DNA of 64,000 nt, taken from Aulostomus chinensis. Taxonomy: Eukaryota > Chordata > Actinopteri > Syngnathiformes > Aulostomidae. The notes beneath the pieces were generated by a model, which saw nothing but the letters and a program-made list of their open reading frames with translations, was not told the DNA's origin and did no database searches. Of this stretch, positions 23,536 through 35,625 are shown piece by piece (positions within the stretch are counted from its first letter, which is position 1; the number at the start of each line of letters is the position of its first letter). The DNA lies in contig JBBMOA010000007.1 in the NCBI GenBank assembly GCA_037954235.1, positions 24,691,457 through 24,755,456 on the forward strand, read 5' to 3'. The translations under genes were made by a program, and so were the position numbers.

Positions 23536-23650
23536 ACTTGCACTTAATGCAAAGTTTCGGATTCAGATTTCAGATTCAGAAAACCTGAATCTGAAATCTG
23601 ACAGAGGAATATGAGTACGAATCATTTTAAGCTTTGCATTAAGTGCAAGT
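23536..23650. repeat. Nested inverted repeat (fold-back)
   Basis: Outer arms 23536-23554 and 23632-23650 are perfectly complementary over 19 bp. Inside them, 23563-23579 and 23585-23601 are perfectly complementary over 17 bp with a 5-nt loop. The connecting segments are unequal (8 and 30 nt). It could be a small MITE-like element or a transcribed hairpin from the intron. No target duplication is evident. Confidence 0.85.
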
Positions 23651-23889
23651 CAGTGCAAAATAGTGATCTGTGAGTTTTCTGTGTCATTATTTTTATGCCT
23701 GTCTCTCGTCAGGTATACAGAAAGATTTTATTCCAAATTTCCCTCATTTTTGGGGATTAGTGTCACGAGCCAGAGACAAACCCATAAAATTTTGGTATAG
23801 ATATGCCAATATTGTGAAAAAAAAATTGAATTTCTTTTTTAACATTAGGTCAGCAGAGAGGACCTTGACAGAGATATATATAGTCTGTC

Positions 23890-24222
23890 TGATTGTCCTC
23901 TAGTTTTGTCTTTGAAGACAAGACTAAAAACATTCAACGACTAGCCTTTTCAGATTTTTTGCACCTGAAACAAGAGTGAAATCAACTATCAAGCTGACTA
24001 ATATGAGCAACTAAAAAAAGACTTAAATGAATGATAATCAAATGACTTGCGACAAAAACTAATGCGACACATATTTAGGCTCTCCAAAAAGTAGACTACG
24101 ACTTTGACTAAGATCAGACTAAATCCTCAGACCACGATGACTAATTGTGACAAATTGTGATTTCACCAACACAAGATTAATACTACAAAAACTGAACTAA
24201 AAACCTACCAAAATTAACACTA
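23890..24222. mobile_element. Decayed non-autonomous DNA transposon (probable)
   Basis: The right end, CCAAAATTAACACTA (24208-24222), resembles the terminus of a widespread teleost hAT-type element. The body is full of GACTAA/ACTAAA motifs, as that element's body is. No matching left terminus was found, so this is either truncated or too diverged. The left boundary is approximate. Confidence 0.4.
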
Positions 24223-26064
24223 TTAGTCTTTATCAGACAAACTCTTCATGTGACGCTTCAGTGCCTGGAGTTGTAGCTCACTGGAGATATTAACACTGAC
24301 ACATCTATTTGAGTTCGGAAACAAGAAGTTGTAGTACAGAGATGCCTACAAGGTCAATTTGAAACAGTGATACCATTACATGCTGTTTTCAAACCTGAAA
24401 ACACTGACATGTTTATTTTTTAACTGTAAAATGACCGTCGTTAATTAAAAACATTTGTTTATGCTCACAGCGGATCATATGCTCTGTCTCAGACCCAGAA
24501 AGCCACCAGGGTCAGATTTTAGTATTCAGTACACTTGCAGGAAATGATTCTCTTCCTAAATTCCGTCGTTGTCCTAATACTGTTATTGTATTCACTGTAA
24601 CTACTTGAAGTAAGCTTAGAATAGGAAGCCATAGTAAATATAGTTTTTGTTTTTATTTTAGCCAAACTCTCTTGAATTTCATACAAACAGAAGAGATCCT
24701 GACATCATGGACCGAGCTGTCATGGGCTGTTTTCTCATTTTCACACAGTAAACAGAGGCCCTCTGATCGCCTTAGTGCCAAGATGGCTGCCAGGTGTCTC
24801 CAGTAGGCCATATGGAAGCTATTACTGTCTCGTTTGTGATTGGAGGTCATGGCTATTGATGTCAGATTGTTCAGAGTCCAAATAATCATGAATATATCCT
24901 ATGGTTGTTCCAGATTGTTGCCAGCACTCGTACCTAATATCCATAACATAAACTACGTTTAATTAATGCAACTCTATACATATACTTTATTACGGCTGTT
25001 TAGTAAAGGGGATGGAGGTTCAACTTCCTGTGTTAAACCCAGCCGCACAAATTGACCCAGACTCCAGGTTAATATACGCTCTTTATGAGTTTTTCCTGTC
25101 AACACGCTCGATCATAAAAGGAGCCCAAGTGACATGAAGGCAGGCTATCACTGGAGGAACAACCACTTATGAGGGGAAAAGTTGTTTAGTGCACTGGTTA
25201 ATTGGGTGGCTCCTTAGTTAGTGAAAAACATGTCTAGGTTCCCATGGAAGAAAAAAAAAAAAAGAAAATGAAGAAAGCACTTGGATTGCATGTTTAAGCA
25301 GTATTCAGTTATTCATTTACAAATTAAAGCAGCATATAAAGCTGTCAACAGGCAAAATACGTTTTTATAGTTCTTTTGCTCATATTACTAATAAATAAAC
25401 ATGAATAACAATAAACAAGTAAAAACTGAGAATGTGGCATAAAACCTTGTGAAGTAGCCAAAGTCTGCAGCCTGCTGTTACTAATGATAATTTGTAGAGT
25501 GGAAAGACTTCGTCCCTATGATCTTTGCCTTTGATCCAGTCGTAAAACAGACATGTCAACTATGAGGGCAGATACATTTTTAAAAGTTTATTTGTTTGTT
25601 TTTCAACCATGATTGTTTCTCTGGGCTACAGGATTCCTTCAGATACTAAGAGGGAACAGTTTGTTACTCAGACAACAAATTAATTAGCAATCTGCTAAAT
25701 ATGTCATCTTTAGCAACAGCCATGTATACATCGTTATATTTTTGTACATTTTCCAGTTCACTTGCTGTAAATTAATCTACTGTTGGTTTAAGGTCACATC
25801 ACGGGGCTGTAGGTAACATAAGTTCATAAGTAATAATAGTAATAATAAGTAATAACGAGCGGGTAAAAAATAGTAATAAATAGTAAAAAACTTCATATTC
25901 ATGTTCTTTGACCTAGGCTTTATCTTTTGCAATAATCCAGAAACTATTTAAAAAAAAAATCTGATTGGCTTTTGGTTGAGGAACCTCATGGTGATGCTAA
26001 TTTACAGGTTGGCCCGTAAAATACATCATCCTCGTGGTGCTCTATTACTTCCTTTTCTATAAAA

Positions 26065-26079
26065 GGGATTTTAAAAGAG
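26065..26079. repeat. SINE target-site duplication, left copy
   Basis: GGGATTTTAAAAGAG flanks the SINE on the left and is repeated as GGGATTTTAAGAG at 26444-26456, differing by two A residues in a run. Confidence 0.8.
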
Positions 26080-26443
26080 GCGGCAAGAGTGGTCAGCACT
26101 GTCGCCTCACAGCAAGAAGGTTCTGGGTTCGAGCCCCGGCTAGAGCACGGGATTTTTGCATGTTCTCCCCGTGCTTGCGTGAGTTCTCTCTGGTACTCCA
26201 GCTTCCTCCCGCAGTTCAAAGACATCAAGAGGGGACGAGGCTGATTGATACTCTAAATTGAGCGTAGGTGTGGCTGTGAGTGTGAATGGTTGTCCGTCGA
26301 TACGTGTTGGCCCTGTGATGGACTGGTGACCCGTCCAGGGTGAACCCCACCTCTTGCCCAAAAGCTGCTTGGATAGGCTCCAGCCCCCCCCCCCCCCCCC
26401 GCGACCCTTAACAGGATAAGCGGAAGAAAATGGATGGATGGAT
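26080..26443 (+). mobile_element. tRNA-derived SINE, near full length
   Basis: Starts at the tRNA-like head, with a degraded A box (AAGAGTGGTCAGCACTG), TCGCCTCACAGCAAGAAGG and an intact B box GGTTCGAGCCCC. The body continues through TGCATGTTCTCCCCGTG, TTCCTCCCGCAGTTCAAAG, CTCTAAATTGAGCGTAGG, GATGGACTGGTGACCC and GGATAGGCTCCAGCCC. A poly-C expansion of about 17 C, GCGACCC, GGATAAGCGG and an ATGG-repeat tail follow. It is the same family and strand as 11248-11572 but keeps the middle section missing there. Target duplications on both sides show it moved by retrotransposition. Confidence 0.9.
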
Positions 26444-26626
26444 GGGATTTTAAGAGCTGAAACATGTCTAGATTTTACCATTAAGTCAAATATATTCTAC
26501 TTAAAGAGCAGCAAATATGTTTCAAAGAATTCTTGTTGATTACATGAGTTGGACAGGTGGGATATTTCAACTAAAATAGTTGTGTGTTCTTACATGTTCT
26601 AATAATATTTCCACATTTCTCTGCAG

Positions 26627-26653
26627 GGATCAGCAGGATGTTCAGGCAGACAG
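26627..26653 (+). CDS. kcnq1: Candidate kcnq1 microexon (9 codons)
   Basis: This is a 27-nt segment bounded by a strong acceptor (CCACATTTCTCTGCAG) and a consensus donor (ACAG|GTGAGT). Exon 10 ends in phase 1 and exon 11 starts in phase 1; 27 nt keeps the frame. Inserted, it adds G-ISRMFRQT between SGSVE and VRKNHD with no stop. The mammalian gene has no exon here. It may be an alternatively spliced fish microexon in the A-B linker or a chance pair of good sites; there is no transcript evidence in the sequence itself. Confidence 0.5.
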
Positions 26654-28320
26654 GTGAGTTCTTCTAATTCCCCCATCCCAGCCGAGGTGAACTCGGTAGG
26701 ATTCCAGGAATTGTTCTGTGACCTTTGGTCAAATATCTTACTACACTCTGGTCTCGTATTTACTCCCTCTCTATACTCTGAAGTTTCTTGCCCATTATAA
26801 TTCATGTAAAGAATACACTTTACCAAAATTCAAGAGAGTAATCAGGAGCCCCTTTTACTGCTGGTTAAGTACTTCTAGTTTTGTCTATTAAAAAGTCCTC
26901 TGTGTTAATCATTAGCTTGCCTGCCTTTTTAATGTGGCTCAGACAGTATTTTAATTAGACTCACTGACTGGCTGGGCTTTTGTCCCCAACCGGACAAAAC
27001 CAGTGCCAAGCAGAGAGACTCAAACACTGGTCCTGGATTGACCTGGCCTGTTTTCTTTACTGGGTGACCTGCCAACACTAGGGGTGAGGAACAGGGCTGC
27101 CCCAGCTAGGAATGGAGAGGGGATTGTGGGGACCTAGACTGGGACACTAGCGAGAGAGGGAGGGAGGGGTGTGTGGTGTTGATAAGCAGCTATTGTGGAG
27201 CTCCAGTGGTCAGAAATAAACTGGTCATTGTTTGATTTAGTCAATGTCCGGCTTATCGCTCCACTTATCTGTCTGACTCCACCCACCTCCCCTGTCTGTG
27301 TGAGACTTTCTCAATGGAGACACCGCCATTCTCTATCTCACCGTCCTTCATTTTTTTTCATTACTTTTGATCTCTCTGGTCCTCCTGGCTCAGACTCGCC
27401 AACACGTTTGCACTGATGGGCGAGATAAACAATGTATTGTTAATAAACTCATGTCCTGTTTGTGCAGCTGATAAGATAGTTCATGTCTCCTTTATTGAAC
27501 TGAAGTCAGGGCTAGAGGTGGCTCCAGCTAGTACTTCTGCTCACTTTCTTTCCTGCTGTCCTTCCCAGTCTCCTTTTATCATAGTTTCTGCTTCCGGATT
27601 GGACAATGTTAAACAAACTCAATGATGGAATAAGAGAGAGGTTGAATGGCTTTTGCTTGAATTGGACTGGTCATTCTGTTCTTGGACACAGATTTACCCC
27701 TCCATTCTTTATCACAATGGAGGCCTGGTGGTTTGGAGGAGAGACATGTCCAGCTCTGCTGGCACTTTGACTGCAGGTCAAGACCCCACTACACATGTTC
27801 TCTGCTGTTGTTTGCAGCCGCTGCAGCAGCCTGCCTGCTACACTGTTGAGTTAGTTAGAATGCTACAATTTTTGATAATGTTTCCTTGTGTAAAGATATG
27901 TGACCCACGATGTATTAACATGAAGCCGATTGTTTTCGTTCCTACATTCAACTCCAGAATTGAGGGGCTCTGGCAGTCCATCAAGATTGTTCACTTCTGC
28001 TGTTTTCTTTCTTCATCTCTCTGTCTAAAATGATCTTTTGCATGACGTCAGGCCCTCGTCATCATTCTTGGTCGTCTTTCACTCTGAGCTGCCCTGCCTC
28101 TCCAGGTATCTCTCTGTTTCTGTGTGTCTGCTTTTATTGTACTCACACTTGGAATGATTCTGAAACTTTCAACTAATATCTGACAAACATGCTACATACC
28201 AGATCCTCCAGAAGTCAGACTGTGTTGCTATGAAGCCACACATGACCACTAGTATAAGTTTAGTAAGCACATGGATATTTACTTGATGATTTATAATCTG
28301 ATCTGCTTTGTTCTTTACAG

Positions 28321-28438
28321 TGAGAAAGAATCATGACAACAACTCATCCATTGACATCTCCCGAGCTAACAGCATAACAGATGAGCTGGACTACATGAGT
28401 GAGGACATTCCCCTGTCCATGGTCACAGACAACGCACA
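28321..28438 (+). CDS. kcnq1: kcnq1 exon 11: linker before helix B
   Basis: The exon is 118 nt, against 121 nt in human exon 11, with the same phases (in 1, out 2). The protein is VRKNHDNNSSIDISRANSIT followed by DELDYMSEDIPLSMVTDNA. VRK at the start and RANSITDELD align with human VRK and RTNSFAEDLD, so the exon is secure although the middle differs. The acceptor is TTCTTTACAG and the donor CACA|GTAAGT. The next exon should begin helix B (human LREHHRATIKVIRRM...), which I could not find in the remaining 35.5 kb. Confidence 0.94.
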
Positions 28439-31400
28439 GTAAGTCCCCCCTCATCTTCTCTGGAGCCCCCCATCTCCCTCCCATCCATCACCCGACTTCA
28501 TTCTCTGATCCTCATAATACTGATTTCCCTACTCGTCACAGTACCTTTTGTCAGACCGGAGAGCCACTCTAGCCGCTCTCTAAATGAAGTTGTTTTGTTG
28601 AACTCTCTTCAGGGTTAAAAAGACTCTTGAGGGGCTTGGCTGTATCAGGTGCCGAGAGTTATAAGGGGGGATTATCCCTTTAGTCTTCAGGAAAATGTCA
28701 AAGAAATCCCTCTCAATAGTTTGTATGACATGTTTAGGTACCGGATGGCTTGTCGCCACATGCCTTCATGGGATTGAGAATCACTGCTGTTAGGCTGCTG
28801 TGTGAATCGTGATATGATAGCATTGCTCCCTTCTGCTCAGCTGCTGATTCAAATAGATTTCATGATTGTCAAAATACAGTATGGTGTTGTCATGCTATGA
28901 CAGAGCATATTTGTGACTGCCTCAACATACTCCCCATCATTGCTCTCCTAATTCCCTCTGTCTTTCAACACGTTCAAACTCCTGTATTGTGTTTTTCCAC
29001 CTATCACCAGTCACGTGTAAGGCTTAGGCCTAAAGTGAGAGACTGCTGCCGTAGCTCCTTATTCACTTGGAACAAGCCAGTCAGCATCGTTGTGTCCAGA
29101 TTAGCTCCTTATGATCAGGCAGCTAATAAAAAATATCCCACATGACTGAATTGAATTATGGGTTTATTAAGCTTGCGTGCTACACGTGGTCCCCGTGTTG
29201 TGTATATTTGGTTGTTTCGTACAGACAGAGAAAATACTTCAATATCTCAAATGCCAGCTAATGTTTCAGCTGTAAGATGAACTTAAAGTGCTTTACTGCA
29301 ATGCCATTTTATATAATATTGTTATATTATAAGCCCCATAAAGATCAGAAATCTCTTTTGCAAGAAGGGAGACGTGGCCAGTAAAAGTGCTCCAGGTGTA
29401 CCAATACAACATCAGACTCCTCAAACCAAAAAAATGAAGAAATTGGTAATCTGGTAACAGTATTATTAAAAAAAACAAAAAGAGAAGTAAAATTTTAATT
29501 TAAGTTGATTGTGCATACTTTGTATTGCTTATAGTCCTTTGTTTCTATGAAGAAAAAAGTGTTCTGCCCATACTTTGGCTCCTTCCAGCTAACGGTGAGT
29601 GAAGGAAGGACGGGTTTTCTGCACGCAGTCATGGGCCACTTTTGTAACGTGTTGTCAAATCAGCATTTCCTATTAGACCAACTTCAATTAGGTGTAATTA
29701 TTGCAAACATTTTGGTTCTGGTGCTGCACGGAGAACTGCTGCAAAAAATAAGATATGGTCTGTGTGAGGTGTGTGGGAGAAACGGAGCACTCTGCACTCG
29801 ACTGTATGTGCTAGAGAGTGTCTTTGTGTTACTCATTGTCAGCATGTGAATATGTGTGCATGTACAGTATATCCTCACAGATGTGGCTTCCTCCCCGGCC
29901 CTACTAATCTAATATCACCTCCAGTGTTCACCTCTGTCTCTGGCCCCCCCGGCCTCTGCATGCTCCACTCTGTACCCTATTGAAAATAAAAAGCTTGAGT
30001 GCACCTTTTGTACAGAGGCACACACTCATTAACATATTATTCTCGTATTTTATAGTCAATGCCCCAGTTTCTTGCCTTAAGTTCATATCAACTTGCTGTG
30101 CACTAACTGACAATTGTCCCTCTCAACATTGACTAAGCCAACATTTAACAATAAAACGAGAGTTTTGAGCAGCAGAATGCTTCTTCTCTCTCTTGCAGTC
30201 TTTTGACCTGCCCGTTCGTGGCATTGGTCCAGGACTCTTTCTCCACACACCACTTGAATTCCACAAGGTACTGTACTGGCTCTCACGCTAGCCTTCTTCT
30301 CTTTTTCTTCTCTTTTCTGTCCTTCCTTCCTTCCATCCACCCTGATCTTATCTGCTGGTCAAAGGCAGACCATGGATAGCGTAAACATCAACATACCGTG
30401 GTACACATAAAGATCTAACCCACCTGCAGTCATAGATTTAATTTAAGTTCCACTCATGGAAAATATGATTTCAGAGTATAAAATGTTTTTATTTTGGCCT
30501 CAATTTTGTTCTTGAATTGAAAGAAGCCTGGACAATGCAAAAATATCTCAACTTCAAAAACCGACTGATGTAAAGAGTGTTTGCATTAGTGTCTACTGTA
30601 AAAAAAAAAAAAAAGTCTTATTAAGGACAATAACAAACAATAACAATAAACAAATGAGTATAACCGGTTACTAATTGTTGCATTGACTGTAAAAACCTAT
30701 AGTTTACCTTTGTTTGTGTGTTTGTGTTGTAGTGATTCATGATTGACTTTTGTCTAAAATACTGAACAGTTATTCCTCATGCTAGAAAAGAATGTGTAAA
30801 TACATTCACGTCTGATGGATTCAAACTTCCTGAACAGTGGGCCAGTGATTTGGCAGCTTTGAGGCCTGATAGTTAAAGAAACTGTTTCACAGTTCTCATG
30901 AATACATCTGCAATTGCTTTTTCAACAGTTTTGAGAACCTAAGTAATAAATTTGATATCTTGTAATCCAGCCCACTTCTTCCAACAGAAGATGGTGCTAC
31001 TCTTCAGCATTGTCACACATGTTGGTACATTATAATTATCATTACAGCAGCCTTTTTTTGGACCCAGTGGTGAACTTGTTTTCATTATTCTGTCATGGGC
31101 CGTGCACAATTGAGCAGATATGTAGTCAGATTTGCCATGTAATTAACAAATACATTTTTATGGTTAGATTTAGAAAAATTGAGACCCTATAAAATTGCCT
31201 CCTAATGGCCCGAGCACATGTACAAATCTTTCTTTTTTCTCACACGTTTGACTGTTTACTTATGCGAGACCACTGGCTGTTAATGTCTGAGTGGTTGAGA
31301 GTGCCCCAGCTTCAGAGACAGTGTCTATTTGTATCCTTCGCGGGGCTGCTGTGCCCATTACTCAGCTGTAACAGCCGAGCTCTGATCTGAGCCATGCTGG

Positions 31401-31546
31401 GTGCTCCCATAAGGAACTGGTTTGTTTTGCCCCTGGTGTCACGCTACCAAGGACAGCACTGTCATTTGGCGTCCTTATCTGAATCTCTGCAGACAAGCTA
31501 CTAGATCCACCCTTACTCCCAGAGATAACACGCCATCATACGCGCA

Positions 31547-31593
31547 TACACACACACACACACACACACACCACACACACACACACACACACA
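31547..31593. repeat. (CA)n microsatellite
   Basis: CA tract of about 46 bp with one ACC interruption. Confidence 0.95.
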
Positions 31594-33369
31594 ATGTATC
31601 AGTTGTCTGAATTTGAGTTGTTTCTTGATCATTCTCCATGACAGCACCAGCCTGAACATTCCAGTGTTTGTTTGGGTTTGCTGGAGCAAACTACTCCCTC
31701 AGATTTAGTGTGTGGGTGTTTTTCCACATGTGTGAGAGACATCGATATCGCTGGCTGTGACATCTCTGGGCTTCTGAAGAGGAAGTGGTGCGGGGGAAGC
31801 GTCCACATGCAATCATCTTCTGCTCCTCTGAACGCATAACATACCTACCAAAAACATGCATAGGCACAAGTTTTACCCCTGAGAAGAGACATCTGTGTTG
31901 TTTTGCTGTGTTTTTAAATCTGCTTCATGATTATTTGTAGGATTTTCATGAAATATCTCGAATAGAACAAACACAAAAATCACATACACTTGTTCCACAG
32001 CTATCAACACAGTTCTTCCGTTTTTGCTGTAAACACTTGTCTCACATTTGTTTACTCTGGCCAGTGTAAATGAGGCATGATTTTGTTACACTGCAGATAA
32101 ACACTGATTTCCTTTGATTGTGCACATACATCAGAATGTGTGAGAACCAAGTGATTTAGCAGTTTGATATGACACAATGTGCACATTGACAGTGTTCATT
32201 TCTGAGATTTACTGGATAACTGCTGGATGAAATCATAACAAACCTCAGGAGGGCTGCTGATCCTCTATCCAACCCAAAGCAGAGTGACATTTACCATCTT
32301 GGAGAGAGAGTTGCTTCCAAGTGTTTGTATTATGTATTTTTTCCCCTCTTTGTTCATCTTATAACTATCTGGTTGCTTCAACAACGACTCCAAAACTCTT
32401 CCCTTGGTTCTTTACTCCGTCTTGTGGCACCAAATCAGTGTATGTCATCTTTTGACCTGAGGCAGTTGCTCCTTCCTGCTGGGTGTGGCCAGGTTCCTTG
32501 TCCTCTTTCTCGCCCCTCCTCAGACCTGTAAAAGCCTGCATGGGCCACCTGCAGGCAGCTCTTAATTAGTTCCCCTCTTACAAGCTAGCCGGAGATAAAC
32601 AATGAAAACCCACTGCAGCGCCATGGGAGGGATTGTAGGCAGAGACACATGCATCATGGCTTGCCCTCTTAAAGTGGGGGCCTCTCTGTGCTGAGCAACT
32701 GGCGCCTTTTGTGCGGGGCTCTGAACAAATTGACTTTTTGTCTGTACAGCCTCTGTATGCTTGTCTTGCTCACTGTACTCTAATATTGACTGCATGGTGG
32801 GGTGTTCCAGCCGTACGGTGCTTAGTCAAGTGGAAAAATCTGAAAGGCATTCATTGTTACTGTCTTTTTAAACGTTGCATATTGTCATTTTGACTAATGT
32901 TTGTGATATGAAATCTTCCCCAATGCACCCTCCCTTCTTTTTCTCAACTTAGTGCTCCAAAACATGTGCTGACTAAGAAGTTATTTTATGGGGCTTTATG
33001 CAAGATTCAACTCTGAATCTAATGTGAAAATAGCCAATAAATCCTGTTAATATTTTTGGCTTTACTGCCAAGCGTTAGAATGATAAACCATAATAGGAAA
33101 GGGCCCCAACTTGGGCACATGCACAAGACACACATATGCTCACATATACACGCAGACAAACTGTGGTGGGGTAAGATACGTGGCCTCCTGCCCTGCTGCA
33201 GGAAAAGCTGCCCAGGAGCTTTGTGAAAAGATTGAGAAAGAAACTAAGAAAGAAAAGAACAAATTGTCTTCTTATTTTTTGACCTTCTGACAACATAAGT
33301 TACACACTGGTCCATATTTGCCTGACAGCAGAGATTTGTATGCAGAGACTCTTGAGATCATATTATTAT

Positions 33370-33832
33370 TAGGGCTGTCACTTTAACACATTAATTAGAT
33401 TAATTAATTACACCGCAAATTAACGTGTGATAAAAATTAACGCAAGATTAATTATAGCACGCTTGAGTGGCAATTCAATGCGAATTTTACCCAGACGAGC
33501 ATTTTAAAGTTGGCCCATGTAAGGACCCGTACTTGGCAGTGGCACGTCACTTCACAAATGCGTCGCTAGTCAATGGGCCTGTTTGAGACTCAGCCTTAAG
33601 ACGCCCTGACTTAGTTTTATTCAATCACCACTAAAAATGTGGATTTCAGATCTTCTCTTCTTAGTGTATTCATTTGATGAGTCATGCACTACAACTTTGT
33701 AATGTCCTAGAATTTGAATTCTTTATTTGGCGACGTTAAGCAGATATGAGATTAAAATGCCATTAATTCGATGAACGAATTACAAATCCCGTAATTAATT
33801 AGATGAATGTTTTTAAACGCCTGACAGCACTA
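33370..33832. mobile_element. Non-autonomous hAT-type DNA transposon
   Basis: The 463-bp element starts TAGGGCTGTCA and ends TGACAGCACTA, inverted copies differing at one base. The flanks ATTATTAT (33362-33369) and ATTATTCT (33833-33840) match at 7 of 8 positions, the 8-bp target duplication expected for hAT transposons. Subterminal regions are rich in ATTAATTA/ATTAACG motifs, as in abundant fish MITEs of this type. No transposase frame is present, so it could move only with enzyme supplied elsewhere; the one-base decay suggests an old copy. Confidence 0.85.
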
Positions 33833-35540
33833 ATTATTCTTATTAGTTGTATTGTTCAAAATGTTACATACTTTGATAATCACATCAGGAATCAAAAGAC
33901 AGCAGCATATTTACATTGTCAAAATACTAGCATATTACTACCAAAATGAAGTGAGGTGGTGTTTAATTTTGTGCTTGCAGAGGCTTCTTAAATGAGAGAA
34001 ACAATGTGGCTGAAATGCATAAGAAGGAATGTCAAAAATTCATCATGGTCTTAAAAAGACATTCTTTATTGAATCGAGGCTTACTAACTTTAATTATAAT
34101 GCATAGAAAAGTTGACGCCGTGTGCTTTAAATTTGACTGTTTCTCCACAGAGTGAGATCATTGTCCACTGGACACGTTTATCTTTGCCAAACTAATAATC
34201 AACAAAGCCATCTTTTATGACTTTTACGTCACACCCAGGACAGTAAAACACATTTTCATGACGGATGTAATTAAAGAGTGGATTAACTTGACATTGACCA
34301 TCTGCAGTAATGAGGGCCTTGTTGCTGTTACAAGGGGTGAGCATTTTTACTCCCCCTCAGGGGTATTGGCGGTTCTGGGAGGGTTTTATGGCGAGGGACC
34401 ATCAGTGATCGGGGCTTGTTTTAACAGCCTCTCACTGTGGGATGGAAAATCCAGAGACGTAGCAGGCAAGTTATATATCAGCTAAGGGGGCACACTTTAA
34501 GAGCCCGTACATCAGCCGAGGTCAATGTAAAAATGCAGCATCCATCTCCAAATGTGATTCCTTCACCAATTCATCACAGCCGCGTCAACTTAAAACAGTA
34601 CTGGTCTCGTAATTCTGTTTCATCCTCTGACAGAAGCGAAGCAGACGCCAAAAGTCTACTGACACCAGCCTAAAAATGAAAGTTTCTGATCAAATACATC
34701 ATATGCGGAGAGCATATCCAGAGATGCCAATTTAAAGAAAATGTTGTTTTGAATGCTTTAAAGGCTCTGACTCCCAATGCAACATGTTCTCTCTTGGCCC
34801 ATGTGTCACCTGACTAAATTCGGAGGAAATTGACCTGGTAGTTTTCAAGGAATCAACAAACTGACTGATGCTAGTGAAAGCAACCTCACTGTTTCATGTG
34901 GATGTTATTTAAGTGCAGCGCTGGATCAGGTTCTATTGATATAAACAGTATTCTCTCCTCTCATATCTTATTTAAAAAATGCATTGCTATGAATATAAAT
35001 ATACTGCTAAAAACTCATTGAGATACATGAAGAAGATTGAAGTCTAAAACACTGTGCTCTTGGAAAAGACTTGGGTACAGTTCCAGGAAAATGAAATTAA
35101 GATATTTTTTTCACGTGAATCGCGAGTGTGAAGTAACACGGATGTGGATATGGAACCTTTCTAAATTCAGAAAGAGAACACTGGATTAGTAGGAAGCTAT
35201 TTATTGGAACCTATTCCAGTGGGGTTTTGTTTTAGTTTGAAATGGAAATGAAAATATTCAGGGTGAGTAAAACTTCAGTACCATTGTGAGAAGGATTTTG
35301 TGATGTGTTTTCTATGTGACAGTTTAGAACACTAGGGTGCAGTAGTGCTGGTTTTAGGAGAAGTCGTGAGGGCCTGTCAAGCATGATGAATAAGATGTAG
35401 CTGAACGAGATGCAGGATATGAAGGGGGGGGGGGGGGCCAACAGACTTCACAGGAGTCGTTGCTGTAATCCTGGCAACTGCTCCTCTGGAAATCAAAGCG
35501 TGGCCCAACCCATGTCCCCCTCCCAGTCCTGGTATAGATG

Positions 35541-35625
35541 CTTCTCTCTCTCCTTCTCTCTCTCTCTCTCTGCTTCTCTCTCTCTCTCTCTCTCTCTCCT
35601 TCTCTCTCTCTCTCTCTCTCTCTCT
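35541..35625. repeat. (CT)n microsatellite
   Basis: Interrupted CT repeat of about 85 bp, with a G-run of about 15 residues some 100 bp upstream (around 35425-35438). Confidence 0.94.

Larger units (their letters stand above)
22680..28320 (+). other. kcnq1: kcnq1 intron 10
   Basis: This is 5641 bp between exons 10 and 11, possibly split by the candidate microexon at 26627-26653. It contains a nested fold-back (23536-23650), a decayed DNA-transposon-like segment (about 23890-24222) and a SINE with target duplication (26065-26456). In mammals the equivalent intron hosts the imprinted antisense RNA KCNQ1OT1. I see no CpG-rich block that would suggest such a promoter here, in keeping with fish lacking that imprinting. 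Confidence 0.85.

Noticed and set aside
22680..28320. A counterpart of the imprinted antisense RNA KCNQ1OT1 in intron 10.
   Set aside because: There is no CpG-dense promoter-like block or repeat cluster of that kind, and fish are not known to imprint this locus.
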